Origin: Labilibaculum sp. K2S | GTDB taxonomy: Bacteria > Bacteroidota > Bacteroidia > Bacteroidales > Marinifilaceae | Assembly: GCF_030372765.1 (NCBI RefSeq) | Contig: NZ_JAUCMW010000005.1 | Location: 62,001 to 126,000, forward strand | Reading direction: 5' to 3' | DNA: 64,000 nucleotides | Part shown: piece after piece, positions 27,489 to 38,256 of the stretch | Numbering within the stretch: the stretch's first letter is position 1 | How the letters are laid out: each line of letters opens with the position of its first letter | The notes under the pieces: generated by a model | The model's input: only the letters and a program-made list of their open reading frames with translations | The model's database searches: none | What the model was told of the DNA's origin: nothing | Made by a program: the position numbers and the translations under genes

Positions 27489-28241
27489 TTAGAACGAAAC
27501 TCCGAATACCAGGAATAGATTTTCTGCCATTGGGTTAGCGATAACAGAAGCTGATACTGGTAAAGAGAATTTTTCGGTAATTGCAATTTCTTTTGATGCA
27601 GTGAATCCCATATTTACAAAACCTGCTGTGTTTCCGTAAAAGCCTGATTCACCTTTCGATTCGTCAGCGTCAATTGGAGTAAAGCCTGCAAATAAATCAA
27701 TAGCTACTTCGTTATATTTAAAGCCATAGCCCAATTCGATATAAAGTGAGTTTTGCTGATCACCATTTGCATCTTGATCGGCACCCCAGAAATTCATGGC
27801 AGCTAAAATGCTAATTGGAAATCCGTCACTCCCGTTAAAAGCTAAAGTAGCTTCCATGATATGTCCGGTAGATGCTTTTTTGTAATCAAAATAACTGTTG
27901 TTAACAGCAATTCCATCGGTTGGGAAAAAATAGTCAGTAACAGTAGCAGTGAATAAATCATCTGCAAAAGTGTAGGATGCATAAAGATCAGCTTCAGCTC
28001 CGTCGGCACCATTCTGTGCGTAAGATCCCCAAGCGCCAAGAGCGAAACCACCATTGCTGTATTCAACAGAAGGCTGGATTACCGGGCCTGTTGAAAATTG
28101 AGTTCCTCTCCATACATATCTGTTCATTAAGTCTGCACCAAACGAAATTTCTCCTTTTCCTGATTCTTCCTGTGCAAACAGGCTTCCTGTTACAACAAGA
28201 GTACCTATAAGTAATGCGAAAAATTTTCTTGCTTTCAACAT
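27489..28241 (-). CDS. TorF-like outer-membrane porin / beta-barrel protein
   Basis: The product is 250 residues with a signal peptide (MLKARKFFALLIGTLVVTGSLFAQ). The mature chain is made of alternating amphipathic strands, starts with ISFGADLMNRYVWRGTQFS and ends in an aromatic Phe (FLVFGVSF), the usual outer-membrane barrel terminus. The N-terminal RYVWRG motif is typical of the TorF / Gcw_chp family of putative porins. Substrate is unknown. It is monocistronic. The 536 bp upstream carry its promoter region and a palindromic repeat. Confidence 0.8.
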   Translation of the reverse strand: MLKARKFFALLIGTLVVTGSLFAQEESGKGEISFGADLMNRYVWRGTQFSTGPVIQPSVEYSNGGFALGAWGSYAQNGADGAEADLYASYTFADDLFTATVTDYFFPTDGIAVNNSYFDYKKASTGHIMEATLAFNGSDGFPISILAAMNFWGADQDANGDQQNSLYIELGYGFKYNEVAIDLFAGFTPIDADESKGESGFYGNTAGFVNMGFTASKEIAITEKFSLPVSASVIANPMAENLFLVFGVSF

Positions 28242-28777
28242 AGTAATAGATTTTAGATTAATAAATGTGGTAAATAGTTAATATGAATAAAATGTGGTTT
28301 CTAATTGTTTTGTCAATTTCGCTAACCCACCCCCTCTTTTGAAGGGGGTGGTGTTGGCTTGAATCAACTAATTTCTATCCTAACCCTAATTATGAAGGGG
28401 TTTCGATTTCAAAAGTATGAAAAAAAATTAGAATTGCTATTTTAAAAAGAGGTGTTTGTTGAAAAAAACACACTTTTTTCAATGCAAAGGTTTTAAATGA
28501 GGGGGTGCTGTTGAAAAAAAACATTTTAATCGATCATGGGGTGCTTTTAAGATTAAAATTGATTAGCTGTTGATGATGTTCAGAGGAATGTGTTAATTAA
28601 GTTTAAGTATATGGTACTTAAATTCGGGTTCGTTGTGGTGCAGGTCTAAAATTGAAGTTTTGGGTAGTCTTATTTTTTATTGATTATAAATAATGATGTT
28701 TTAACAGGAATTTTTATTGTGTCTTGTTAAAAATCAAGATATTCGTATTGTGAAATTATATTCAACAAATAGAAACA
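28242..28777. other. Divergent intergenic region, porin / rubrerythrin
   Basis: No ORF is convincing here. It holds one GC-rich palindrome (28327-28351) followed by a second weak CCCTAATT...AAGGGG copy near 28380-28402. The rest is AT-rich sequence that must contain the two divergent promoters; I could not assign either with confidence. Confidence 0.5.
28327..28351. repeat. REP-like palindrome
   Basis: CCACCCCCT (28327-28335) pairs with AGGGGGTGG (28343-28351) around CTTTTGA. Its base composition stands out in an AT-rich spacer. It resembles the dispersed C-rich palindromes seen near 37,300 and 47,000 but is not the same sequence. Confidence 0.7.
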
Positions 28778-29356
28778 ATGGAAAAATCGATTAAAGGAAC
28801 TCAAACAGAGAAAAATTTATTGAAAGCCTTTGCAGGAGAATCTCAGGCAAGAGGCAGATATACCTATTTTGCCAAACAGGCAAAAACAGAAGGGTATGAA
28901 CAGATTGCAGCCTTGTTTTTGGAAACAGCAGAGCAGGAAATGCAGCATGCAAAGCGATTCTTTAGCTTTTTAGAAGGAGGAGATGTAGAAATTACTGCTT
29001 CATATCCTGCAGGAAAAGTGGGAACTACAGCCGAAAATTTACAAGCTGCTGCAAATGGAGAAAATGAAGAATATACTGAGTTGTATCCTGAATTTGCTCG
29101 TATTGCTGAAGAAGAAGGTTTCAAGAAAGTAGCTTCGGCTTTTAAATTGATTGCTAAGGTTGAGCAGGTGCACGAAGAGAGGTACTTGAAACTATTGGCT
29201 AATTTGAAAGAAGGTTCAGTTTTCGAAAAGGAAGAAAATGAAAAGTGGTACTGTAGAAAGTGCGGATACGTTCACGAAGGCAAAAAAGCACCAAAGAATT
29301 GTCCTGCATGCGAACATCCTCAGGCGTATTTTGAGATTAAGGGAGAAAACTACTAG
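28778..29356 (+). CDS. Rubrerythrin
   Basis: This 192-residue cytoplasmic non-haem iron protein reduces hydrogen peroxide in anaerobes and microaerophiles. The ferritin-like diiron domain shows Glu-rich helices with LLKAFAGESQARGRYTYFAK, the Glu-x-x-His of ETAEQEMQHAKRF, and the second pair in FARIAEEEGF and AKVEQVHEERY. The C-terminal rubredoxin-like domain has two Cys pairs, WYCRKCGYVHEG and NCPACEHPQAYFEI. The whole length is present. It is a single gene closed by a terminator, which fits an oxygen-sensitive or facultatively anaerobic lifestyle. Confidence 0.95.
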   Translation: MEKSIKGTQTEKNLLKAFAGESQARGRYTYFAKQAKTEGYEQIAALFLETAEQEMQHAKRFFSFLEGGDVEITASYPAGKVGTTAENLQAAANGENEEYTELYPEFARIAEEEGFKKVASAFKLIAKVEQVHEERYLKLLANLKEGSVFEKEENEKWYCRKCGYVHEGKKAPKNCPACEHPQAYFEIKGENY

Positions 29357-29370
29357 TATATTATATGTGA

Positions 29371-29399
29371 AAAGAGACTCGTTAGAGTCTCTTTTTTTT
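29371..29399 (+). terminator. Intrinsic terminator of rubrerythrin
   Basis: AAAGAGACTC (29371-29380), a GTTA loop and GAGTCTCTTT (29385-29394) are followed by T5. It touches the 3' end of the convergent trmD and may serve both. Confidence 0.9.
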
Positions 29400-30075
29400 A
29401 CTCTTTCAACAGATTTGGACGCAATCGCCTTGTCCTTTCGTAGGCTTGTTCTTCTTGCCATTTTTCAATTTTCTTGTGGTCTCCCGATATTAATATATCC
29501 GGCACCTTCCATCCTCTGAATTCTGCAGGACGAGTGTAGAGAGGTGGAGAAAGCAGATTGTCTTGGAATGAATCTGTGAGAGCTGAAGTTTCATCGCCCA
29601 TAGCGCCAGGAATAAGTCTGATTACGCTGTCTGCGATAATGGCGGCAGCTAATTCCCCTCCGGTTAAAACAAAATCGCCAATCGAAATTTCTTTAGTGAT
29701 AAAATGATCACGAATTCGTTGGTCAATCCCTTTATAATGCCCGCAAAGGATCATTATATTTTCTTTTGTCGATAAGGTATTTGCTGTTTTCTGATCGTAA
29801 AGATCACCATCGGGTGTGGTAAAAATGATTTCGTCGTAGGCTCTCTGAGCCGTTAAAAATTCAATTGCTTTAACGATTGGTTCTAGTCTCATAACCATTC
29901 CCGCTCCACCGCTAAATGCATAATCATCAACCTTTTTGTGCTTGTCTTCAGAATAGTCACGAATGTTGTGGATATGGATTTCGGCAATGCCATTATCCTT
30001 TGCTCTCTGAATTATGGAGTGATTAAGTGGACTTTCCAGCAACTCTGGAACAACCGTAAGTATATCGATTCTCAT
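29398..30075 (-). CDS. trmD: tRNA (guanine-37-N1)-methyltransferase TrmD
   Basis: This 225-residue SPOUT-class enzyme methylates G37 next to the anticodon of tRNAs reading CNN and so prevents +1 frameshifting. It starts [17 protein letters not shown] and shows the hallmark regions [24 protein letters not shown] (deep trefoil-knot SAM site), [16 protein letters not shown] and the RLIPGAMG loop with [18 protein letters not shown]. Length is normal. It is encoded alone here, without rpsP, rimM or rplS, which is usual in Bacteroidota. A plausible promoter lies just upstream. Confidence 0.96.
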   Translation of the reverse strand: MRIDILTVVPELLESPLNHSIIQRAKDNGIAEIHIHNIRDYSEDKHKKVDDYAFSGGAGMVMRLEPIVKAIEFLTAQRAYDEIIFTTPDGDLYDQKTANTLSTKENIMILCGHYKGIDQRIRDHFITKEISIGDFVLTGGELAAAIIADSVIRLIPGAMGDETSALTDSFQDNLLSPPLYTRPAEFRGWKVPDILISGDHKKIEKWQEEQAYERTRRLRPNLLKE

Positions 30076-30090
30076 TTTTTAAATTTTGTG

Positions 30091-30121
30091 TAAAAGTATG
30101 CAACCCAAGCTTGGCTTGCAA
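30091..30121 (-). promoter_or_regulatory. Probable promoter of trmD
   Basis: On the minus strand TTG (30121-30119) is followed after 20 bp by TACTTTTA (30098-30091), close to TAnnTTTG. It lies 16 bp before the start codon. Confidence 0.45.
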
Positions 30122-30338
30122 GAGAATTTGAAATACGATACATGTAATTTCTAAAACAGGACAATATGACATCGTGTTTCATTCTAAATCAGACAAGTTG
30201 GCGGATGTTTTATGAGTTTCTCTGTCATTAATCAGGAAAATATCTGTTGGTATAAACTTTGGAAATAACAGGATGAAAATGAATTCTGGGTTCCGGAGCC
30301 CGGAAAAGCATAGTATTAATTTATAAAAAGTAAACGTT

Positions 30339-30773
30339 ATGACAATTTTAAGATACTCAAAAGGAACAAACGATTTTTTCACAAATCAAATAATGGATCA
30401 ATTGTTTAGAGAAACAAAAGGGAGTTTGCAAAATTCAGAACAAAGAGGTGTTTCTTTGAATCCACGCACGAATGTTGTAGATGAAAAGGAAAGGTTCGTG
30501 ATCGAAATGCTTATCCCGGGCTTTGCAAAAAAAGATGTGGTGATAAAGGTAGAAGATGGTTTTTTAAAAATCACCGGAGAGAAAGAGGAAGTTGAAGATA
30601 GAACTTATTTAAGAAAGGAATTTAGTGCAACTAAATTGGAGAGAACTTTTAAGCTTTCGGAAGGAATAGATCAGGAAAATATTTCTGCAGAAGTGCGGGA
30701 TGGAATTCTGTTTGTAAGTCTTCCAAAAGCGAAGGTAGAAGAGCCGAAAATTAAGGAAATTACAATTCAGTAA
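30339..30773 (+). CDS. Small heat-shock protein, Hsp20/alpha-crystallin family
   Basis: This is a 144-residue ATP-independent holdase chaperone. The alpha-crystallin domain runs from about residue 45 to 135: PRTNVVDEKERFVIEMLIPG, KKDVVIKVEDGFLKITGEKE, then YLRKEFSATKLERTFKLSEG and the A-x-x-x-n-G-v-L-like block VRDGILFVSLPKAK. The C-terminal I-x-I-type tail is KEITIQ. It is a single gene, with a probable terminator further downstream at 30911. Confidence 0.93.
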   Translation: MTILRYSKGTNDFFTNQIMDQLFRETKGSLQNSEQRGVSLNPRTNVVDEKERFVIEMLIPGFAKKDVVIKVEDGFLKITGEKEEVEDRTYLRKEFSATKLERTFKLSEGIDQENISAEVRDGILFVSLPKAKVEEPKIKEITIQ

Positions 30774-31088
30774 TTAAAATTTCAGATTGTGTTTGGGTTT
30801 TTGTCTGCATTTGGAAATGTTGGGGCAGGAGGTTATAATCTGTTGCATGAATTATTTGTTTTACAAATAAAACAAAAATGTTAGATTCGTTAATTTGTTG
30901 GTTTTCGTTGAGGGGTTCATGTACTGCATGAACCTCTTTGTTTTGTAAGGAAAAGAAAAATGTTGAAAATCTTTGAGGATTAACACTTAATTAGTTAAAT
31001 TCGTAAGGAATGAACCTAAAATTCCTTTGAAAATTGTATTGTTAACAAGGCACTTAAATTATTGAGTTGCTAATCTAATGCAAACTAC
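30774..31088. other. Intergenic region between hsp20 and the DUF349 gene
   Basis: It holds one terminator-like hairpin (30911-30944). I see no ORF or other structured element in the remainder, which must include the DUF349 gene promoter. Confidence 0.5.
30911..30944 (+). terminator. Probable intrinsic terminator after hsp20
   Basis: GGTTCATG (30914-30921) pairs with CATGAACC (30927-30934). The stem extends outward through a G-U pair and is followed by TTTGTTTTG. It is about 140 bp past the hsp20 stop, so the transcript would have a long 3' tail. Confidence 0.65.
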
Positions 31089-33125
31089 ATGAAAGCAAAA
31101 GATCTATCGAACCTCTCACATGAGAATGAAGCGAATGAAAATTTAGAAACACCTGAAGTAGGTAGTGATTCTCATGAGAATGAATCTGTTGAAGAAAAAA
31201 CTTCAGATGATCAGCCTGTAATGACGGAGACTCCTAAAGATGAAAAGGAATCTTCCGAAATAATAAATGAGGAAATAAAATCAGAAAGGACGGTTTCCGA
31301 AATAGAAGTCAAAGAAGATGAAGATATTTCTGAGGCTGAAGTGGTGGAGGAAACTCCTGTTGGTGTTTCTGATGATCAGAAAGAGGTAGTTGAAGTGCAG
31401 GCAGAGCCCGATTACACAATAATGGAAAAAAGTGAATTGGTTGACCGATTAACTCTTTTGTTGGAACATAAACCTGCGAAAGGTTTAAAGGGCAAGCTGG
31501 ATGTAATAAAACACAATTTTTATAAAAAGCACAATGAAGAGGTTGCTGAAGCCCAAAAGAAATTTTTGGAAGAAGGGGGGAAAGAGGAGGAATTTGATTT
31601 CGGAACAGATGAATTGGAGCTGAAAATGAAGGAATTGCTTCATGATTATAGAGGGAGCCGGATTGTTCAAACCCGAAATCTGGAAGAGGAAAAGGAGGCC
31701 AATTTACAGATTAAGTATCAGATAATTGAGGACATAAAGGATCTGGTAAATAGAAAAGAAGCTTTTGATAAAACTTTTCAGGAATTTAGAGATTTGCAGA
31801 AAAAATGGCACGAAACAGGTATGGTTCCGCAGGCAGCTCTTAAAGATTTGTGGGATAATTATCATCATCATGTCGAGAATTTTTACGATTATATAAAAAT
31901 TAATAAAGAGTTGCGCGATCTCGATTTAAAAAAGAATTTGGCAGCTAAGGTTCGTTTGTGCGAGGAGGCTGAAGAATTATTGGAAGACCCTTCGGTAGTG
32001 AAGGCTTTTAATACATTGCAAAAATATCACGAACAGTGGAGAGAGATTGGACCGGTTCCCCGTGAACAAAAAGAAGAGATTTGGGAACGATTTAAGGAGG
32101 CCACAACAATAATTAACCGAAATCACCAGGAATTTTACGAAGGCTTAAAGTCAGAGCAAAAAACGAATCTTGAGAAAAAAGAGGTTCTGTGTGATAAAGT
32201 GGAATTAATTGCTAATTCAAATATTGAATCTCATAAAGATTGGAATGCAAGCTCTAAGGAGATTTTGGAATTGCAAAAAGAGTGGCGAACGATTGGTTTT
32301 GCACCTAAAAAAGACAATAATAAAATCTATCAGCGATTTAGAAGTGCCTGCGATCTGTACTTTGATAAAAAACGTAAGTTTTATTTGAAACTGAAGGATA
32401 AGCTTGGGGATAATTTGGAGAAGAAAACTGAATTGTGCGAGCTTGCTGAGAGTCTTCAGGACAGTACCGATTGGAAAGAAACAACAGATAAATTAATCGC
32501 TATCCAAAAAGAATGGAAAAAGATAGGGCCGGTGCCCCGGAAGATTTCAGAAGAATTGTGGGTTCGGTTCAGAGCCGCATGTGATAAGTTCTTCAGTGAT
32601 AAATCGAAACATTTTGATCATGTAGATACTGATCATACTGAAAATTTGAAACGTAAAGAGGAAGTGATTGACAAGATTCAAAATTTCCAATTAAGCGAGG
32701 ATGATGATGAGAATTTGGCAGCACTTCGCGAATTTCAGAAAGAATGGACACAAATAGGTCATGTTCCTTTTAAGAAGAAAGATAAAATTCAGGAGGATTT
32801 TAGAAGAGCATTAAATGCTGTTTACGACAAGATGGACTTGGAAACAGGGGATAAGGAAGTTCAGAAATTTCAATCGAAAATTGATAATTTCCTAAGCATG
32901 AATCATTCCGAAGACAAAATTATTGGTGAGAGAAATAAAATTGCCGGAAAAATTAAGCAATTGGAAACTGATATAGGCTTATGGGAAAATAACGTTGGAT
33001 TCTTTTCTGCCTCAAAAACATCTGATTCTATAGTTCAGGAAATTGAAGAGAAAATCGAAAAAGGAAAACAGAACTTGAAACTTCTTCAGGAAAAATTGAA
33101 AGTTATTGATGGATTGGTTTCGTAG
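31089..33125 (+). CDS. DUF349 repeat protein
   Basis: The product is 678 residues. The first ~110 residues are acidic and of low complexity (many Glu, Ser, Asp). The rest consists of consecutive helical DUF349 repeats of about 75 residues, each with a core like LQKKWHETGMVP, YHEQWREIGPVPREQKEEIW, LQKEWRTIGFAPKKDNNKIY and IQKEWKKIGPVPRKISEELW, and a last divergent copy FQKEWTQIGHVPFKKKDKI. A terminal coiled coil (EIEEKIEKGKQNLKLLQEKL) ends the protein. DUF349 proteins are conserved in Bacteroidota; their function is not settled. It is cytoplasmic and monocistronic. Confidence 0.9.
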   Translation: MKAKDLSNLSHENEANENLETPEVGSDSHENESVEEKTSDDQPVMTETPKDEKESSEIINEEIKSERTVSEIEVKEDEDISEAEVVEETPVGVSDDQKEVVEVQAEPDYTIMEKSELVDRLTLLLEHKPAKGLKGKLDVIKHNFYKKHNEEVAEAQKKFLEEGGKEEEFDFGTDELELKMKELLHDYRGSRIVQTRNLEEEKEANLQIKYQIIEDIKDLVNRKEAFDKTFQEFRDLQKKWHETGMVPQAALKDLWDNYHHHVENFYDYIKINKELRDLDLKKNLAAKVRLCEEAEELLEDPSVVKAFNTLQKYHEQWREIGPVPREQKEEIWERFKEATTIINRNHQEFYEGLKSEQKTNLEKKEVLCDKVELIANSNIESHKDWNASSKEILELQKEWRTIGFAPKKDNNKIYQRFRSACDLYFDKKRKFYLKLKDKLGDNLEKKTELCELAESLQDSTDWKETTDKLIAIQKEWKKIGPVPRKISEELWVRFRAACDKFFSDKSKHFDHVDTDHTENLKRKEEVIDKIQNFQLSEDDDENLAALREFQKEWTQIGHVPFKKKDKIQEDFRRALNAVYDKMDLETGDKEVQKFQSKIDNFLSMNHSEDKIIGERNKIAGKIKQLETDIGLWENNVGFFSASKTSDSIVQEIEEKIEKGKQNLKLLQEKLKVIDGLVS

Positions 33126-33149
33126 AATAAATTGATCGGAATAAATATC

Positions 33150-33179
33150 ATCCTCCATTTTTAAAGTGGAGGATTTTTT
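33150..33179 (+). terminator. Intrinsic terminator of the DUF349 gene
   Basis: ATCCTCCA (33150-33157) pairs with TGGAGGAT (33167-33174), followed by T5. Confidence 0.9.
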
Positions 33180-33332
33180 GATTGAACACAAAAGCATTTA
33201 AAGATCTAACTGTCAAGTGTGTTTTAGTCGAATTTAAGGAAGAGTAAAACGTTTGTGTTTTCTTTTTTGTTATCTGGAAACTATCTGAAAAGTCTGATTC
33301 TCTAAATTTGATCTTGCGAAACATGGAAATAG

Positions 33333-33364
33333 TTTCCTAAAAATGCATAAATTAACTACTTTTG
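33333..33364 (+). promoter_or_regulatory. Promoter of pyrG
   Basis: TACTTTTG (33357-33364) is an exact TAnnTTTG element. TTTC at 33333 sits 20 bp upstream at the -33 position. The GTG start is only 32 bp downstream, so the leader is short. Confidence 0.55.
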
Positions 33365-33383
33365 CACCTTTAATAATTCATAA

Positions 33384-35000
<1,617 letters not shown>

Positions 35001-35093
35001 GAGCATCATTAATGTTAAGAACCTTCCAGGAGGTGTTTTAAGCAGCATAAGTACTTGTTACTTTTAAGAACATAAGATTTAAAAAAATATAAA

Positions 35094-36947
35094 ATGGATA
35101 GAAATTCGATTTTTGGCTTGTTGATCATCGGAGCGATTTTGATTGGGTATACTTACCTGACAAAGCCATCTGAAGAGGAAATCAAGGCCATAAACACCAG
35201 AGACTCAATTGCGCGGGTTGATCGCTTGCACAATGAAGAGATCGAAGCAGCCAGACTGGAAGGCTTAAAGACTCAATATGCTGAAGTAAAAGAGGACACT
35301 GTTGCAACGAAAGAAACCTATGGTGCTTTTTCAGGTGCGGTAAATCAGAAGGAAGAATTCATTACTCTTGAGAATAAATTGGTAAAGCTAACTCTGAATA
35401 CCAGAGGGGGACGAATTCAGAATGTTCAGTTGAAGGAATTCCAAACTCACGATTCTTTGCCATTGTTATTATGGGCTGAGAAAAACAGCAAGTTTGGATT
35501 AACCTTCTATTCCGAAAACAAGCCGATGAGTACTCAGGACTTGTTTTTTGTTGAAGCAAATGGTGCCACTTCTGTAAATGCGGCTACCTCGGAAAAAGGG
35601 GTTAGTATGAGATTGATGGTTGGAGATGATAAGTACATTGAGTATAAATATACTTTGGCTTCCGATTCTTACATGGTTGATTTTACTGTGAATCTGGTAG
35701 GAATGCAGGATGTGATTTCACGCAATTCAAATTTCGTTACTTTCAATTGGCAGGAAGATATCCCAAGACAGGAAAAAGGACGCAAGTTCGAAAACCAATA
35801 CACAGCTTTGTACTACAAATTTTTCGAAGATGAAGTTGATAATTTGTCTATTACAGGGGATAAAGAAGAAGATTTAGCTACAAAAGTAAAGTGGATTGGA
35901 TTTAAGCAACAGTTTTTCTCATCTGTTTTAATTGCTGATGACGCTTTTAAAGGAGTGAAGTTGAAATCTGTTGATATGGATGAAAATTCTCCAATTTTAA
36001 AGAATTTCTCTGCCGAAATTTCATTGCCATATGAAGGAACACAATTGGAAACACATCCAATGAAATTCTATTTTGGCCCCAATAAATTCAATACTTTACG
36101 TGAGTACGGTAAGAATTTAGATGGTCATGATATCCAATTGCATAAGCTGATTAATTTAGGCTGGTCGATATTTGGATGGATAAACAGGTATTTCGTGATT
36201 CCAATCTTTAACTTTTTGGAAGGATTTATTAGTAATTACGGAATCATTATCCTGATTTTAACCATCATCATTAAGTTGCTTTTGGCTCCATTGACTTACA
36301 AGTCGTACATGTCTACAGCAAAAATGAAGGTGTTGAAACCTCAGATTGATGCGATTAATGAGAAAATTCCGAAAGATAAAGCAATGGAACGCCAGCAGGC
36401 AACCATGGCTTTGTATAAAAAAGCAGGAGTAAACCCAATGGGGGGATGTTTGCCAATGTTGGTACAGTTCCCATTCCTGATTGCCTTGTTCCGCTTTTTC
36501 CCTGCATCATTCGAATTGCGTCAGCAAAGTTTTCTTTGGGCAAAGGATTTGTCATCATACGATTCTATCTTAACATTGCCTTGGAATATTCCTTGGTATG
36601 GCGATCACGTAAGTTTGTTCTGTTTGTTGATGGCAGGTACCAACTTAGTGTACACCAGTATGAACGGACAAATGCAATCCTCGAATCAGATGCCGGGTAT
36701 GAAATACATGATGTATTTAATGCCGGTAATGTTCTTAGGATGGTTCAATAACTACGCATCAGGTCTTTCTTACTACTACTTTATTGCAACTTTATTTACT
36801 GTTCTTCAAACCATAGCCATTCGTAAATTTATGGTTGATGACGATAAAGTATTGGCCATGTTGGAAGCAAATAAGAAAAAGCCGGTTAAGAAATCGAAAT
36901 TCCAACAACGTTTGGAAGAAGCCGCAAAACAAAGAGGCAAAAAATAA
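35094..36947 (+). CDS. yidC: Membrane protein insertase YidC
   Basis: The product is 617 residues. An N-terminal membrane anchor (residues ~4-20) precedes a large periplasmic beta-sandwich domain (about 75-345: LENKLVKLTLNTRGGRIQNV and following). Then come the five conserved membrane helices of the insertase core (GIIILILTIIIKLLLAPLTY, MGGCLPMLVQFPFLIALFRF, PWYGDHVSLFCLLMAGTNLV, MPVMFLGWFNNYASGLSYYY, FTVLQTIAIRKFM). The tail is Lys-rich. It inserts and folds inner-membrane proteins with or without SecYEG. Size and N-terminal domain fit the Gram-negative (Bacteroidota) type. It is probably transcribed with pyrG and is closed by a strong terminator. Confidence 0.96.
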   Translation: MDRNSIFGLLIIGAILIGYTYLTKPSEEEIKAINTRDSIARVDRLHNEEIEAARLEGLKTQYAEVKEDTVATKETYGAFSGAVNQKEEFITLENKLVKLTLNTRGGRIQNVQLKEFQTHDSLPLLLWAEKNSKFGLTFYSENKPMSTQDLFFVEANGATSVNAATSEKGVSMRLMVGDDKYIEYKYTLASDSYMVDFTVNLVGMQDVISRNSNFVTFNWQEDIPRQEKGRKFENQYTALYYKFFEDEVDNLSITGDKEEDLATKVKWIGFKQQFFSSVLIADDAFKGVKLKSVDMDENSPILKNFSAEISLPYEGTQLETHPMKFYFGPNKFNTLREYGKNLDGHDIQLHKLINLGWSIFGWINRYFVIPIFNFLEGFISNYGIIILILTIIIKLLLAPLTYKSYMSTAKMKVLKPQIDAINEKIPKDKAMERQQATMALYKKAGVNPMGGCLPMLVQFPFLIALFRFFPASFELRQQSFLWAKDLSSYDSILTLPWNIPWYGDHVSLFCLLMAGTNLVYTSMNGQMQSSNQMPGMKYMMYLMPVMFLGWFNNYASGLSYYYFIATLFTVLQTIAIRKFMVDDDKVLAMLEANKKKPVKKSKFQQRLEEAAKQRGKK

Positions 36948-36970
36948 GATCATATAACATTGATATATAG

Positions 36971-37002
36971 AAAGAGCTCCAGTATTGGAGCTCTTTTTTT
37001 TT
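36971..37002 (+). terminator. Intrinsic terminator of yidC
   Basis: AAAGAGCTCCA (36971-36981) pairs with TGGAGCTCTTT (36986-36996) over a GTAT loop, followed by a T run. Confidence 0.92.
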
Positions 37003-37010
37003 GTTTTGCA

Positions 37011-37762
37011 GTTCCCTCTCCTTCAGGAGAGGGCTAGGGTGAGGTGCTTTAATCTGGAAGGTTTGGTGCGGTATTTTATTTGGAAAAGCTTCGATTTTGA
37101 AAATGAAATACTTTTCTGGTTTAAGACCTCATCCCTCGGTTCATTCTCTTAATTGTGTATTTACAGTTCCCTCTCCTGAAGGAGAGGGCTAGGGAGAGGT
37201 GCTTTAATCTGGAAGGTTAGGGTGCGGTATTTTATTTGGAAAGGCTTCGATTTTGAAAATGAAATACTTTTCTGGTTTAAGACCTCATCCCCCAGCCCCT
37301 TCTCCTAAAGTAGAAGGGGAGCATTCCCCTGATTGCGCATGTGCAATTCCCTCTCCTGAAGGAGAGGGCTAGGGTGAGGTGTTTTAATCTGGAAGGTTAG
37401 GGTGAGGTATTTTATTTGGAAGGTTTGGTGTGTGGTTTTTTATTTGGAAAGGCTTCGATTTTGAAAATGAAATACTTTTCTGGTTTAAGACCTTATCCCT
37501 CGGTTCATTCTCTTAATTGTGTGTTTACAGTTCCCTCTCCTTCAGGAGAGGGCTAGGGAGAGGTATTTTAATCTGGAAGGTTAGGGAGAGGTATTTTATT
37601 TGGAAAAGCTTCGATTTTGAAAATGAAATACTTTTCTGGTTTAAGACCTCATCCCTCGGTTCATTCTCTTAATTGTGTGTTTACAGTTCCCTCTCCTTCA
37701 GGAGAGGGCTAGGGAGAGGTGTTTTAATCTGGAAGGTTTGGTGTGGTGTTTTATTTGGAAAA
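37011..37762. repeat. Cluster of five palindromic intergenic repeats
   Basis: Five units begin at 37011, 37166, 37346, 37530 and 37686 (spacing 155, 180, 184, 156). Each starts with a hairpin, CCCTCTCCTTCAGGAGAGGG or a close variant, followed by a G-rich arm (CTAGGGTGAGGT), a shared AT-rich body that includes CTTCGATTTTGAAAATGAAA, and an opposite arm AAGACCTCATCCC. The third unit's upstream neighbour carries a second hairpin, CCCCTTCTCC...GAAGGGG, near 37291-37321. The opposing arms make each unit an inverted pair of short palindromes, as in REP doublets. There is no ORF in this stretch. Confidence 0.9.
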
Positions 37763-38256
37763 GGGAGAGGTCTTGTAATAAGTAGAGGATTTGATTGAGG
37801 TGTTTCAGAGAAATTAAGAAGACTCTTGCTAACAGAACGTTTTTATTTTTGCCAAAACTGTATTCATTGAATTCATTACCTCTTCATTTGCAAACCGAAT
37901 AACTTTTACTCCTAAATATCCTAATTCTGCTGTTCTTCCTTGATCATATTCTTTGTTCTCTTCAGAATCGTGAATATTACCATCAAGCTCTATTACCAGT
38001 TTTATTTCATGGCAATAAAAATCAGCAATGAAGATGTTGATAGGATGTTGCCTTCTGAATTTTAAACCATTTATTTTTCTATTTCTGATTTCCGACCAAA
38101 GTAGTTTCTCAGATTCAGTCATGTTTCTTCTCAATTCTTTTGCCCGACGATGAATTTCGGGGGAAGCGTCATAAAATAAGCATTCTTTGTAATCTACCAT
38201 TTCATAAAATTTAGGATTGTGTAATTTAATGATTATTGTTCATAAGACCTCATCCC
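37763..38256 (-). mobile_element. Putative DUF559 endonuclease cassette with imperfect inverted ends, inserted in a repeat unit
   Basis: The left end GGGAGAGGTCTT (37763-37774) and the right end AAGACCTCATCCC (38244-38256) are inverted copies differing by a one-base gap. In the neighbouring units the sequence TTTATTTGGAAAA continues through a ~36 bp body into AAGACCTCATCCC; here that body is replaced by ~480 bp holding the DUF559 gene. This suggests a small cassette using the repeat arms as termini. Mobility is inferred and no target duplication is visible. Confidence 0.5.
37829..38200 (-). CDS. DUF559 (Vsr-like) endonuclease domain protein
   Basis: This 123-residue protein is a single DUF559 domain, related to very-short-patch repair (Vsr) and PD-(D/E)XK nucleases. 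The family pattern is plain: RRNMTESEKLLWSEIRN, KFRRQHPINIFIADFYC (Asp60), KLVIELDGNIH (Glu71, Asp73, His78), YDQGRTAELGYLGVKVIRF and NEEV. Asp60 and Glu71/Asp73 are the expected metal ligands. Such genes commonly stand alone in genomes, and no substrate has been firmly assigned. Here it is surrounded on both sides by the palindromic repeat units, whose outer arms form near-perfect inverted ends around it. Confidence 0.85.
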   Translation of the reverse strand: MVDYKECLFYDASPEIHRRAKELRRNMTESEKLLWSEIRNRKINGLKFRRQHPINIFIADFYCHEIKLVIELDGNIHDSEENKEYDQGRTAELGYLGVKVIRFANEEVMNSMNTVLAKIKTFC

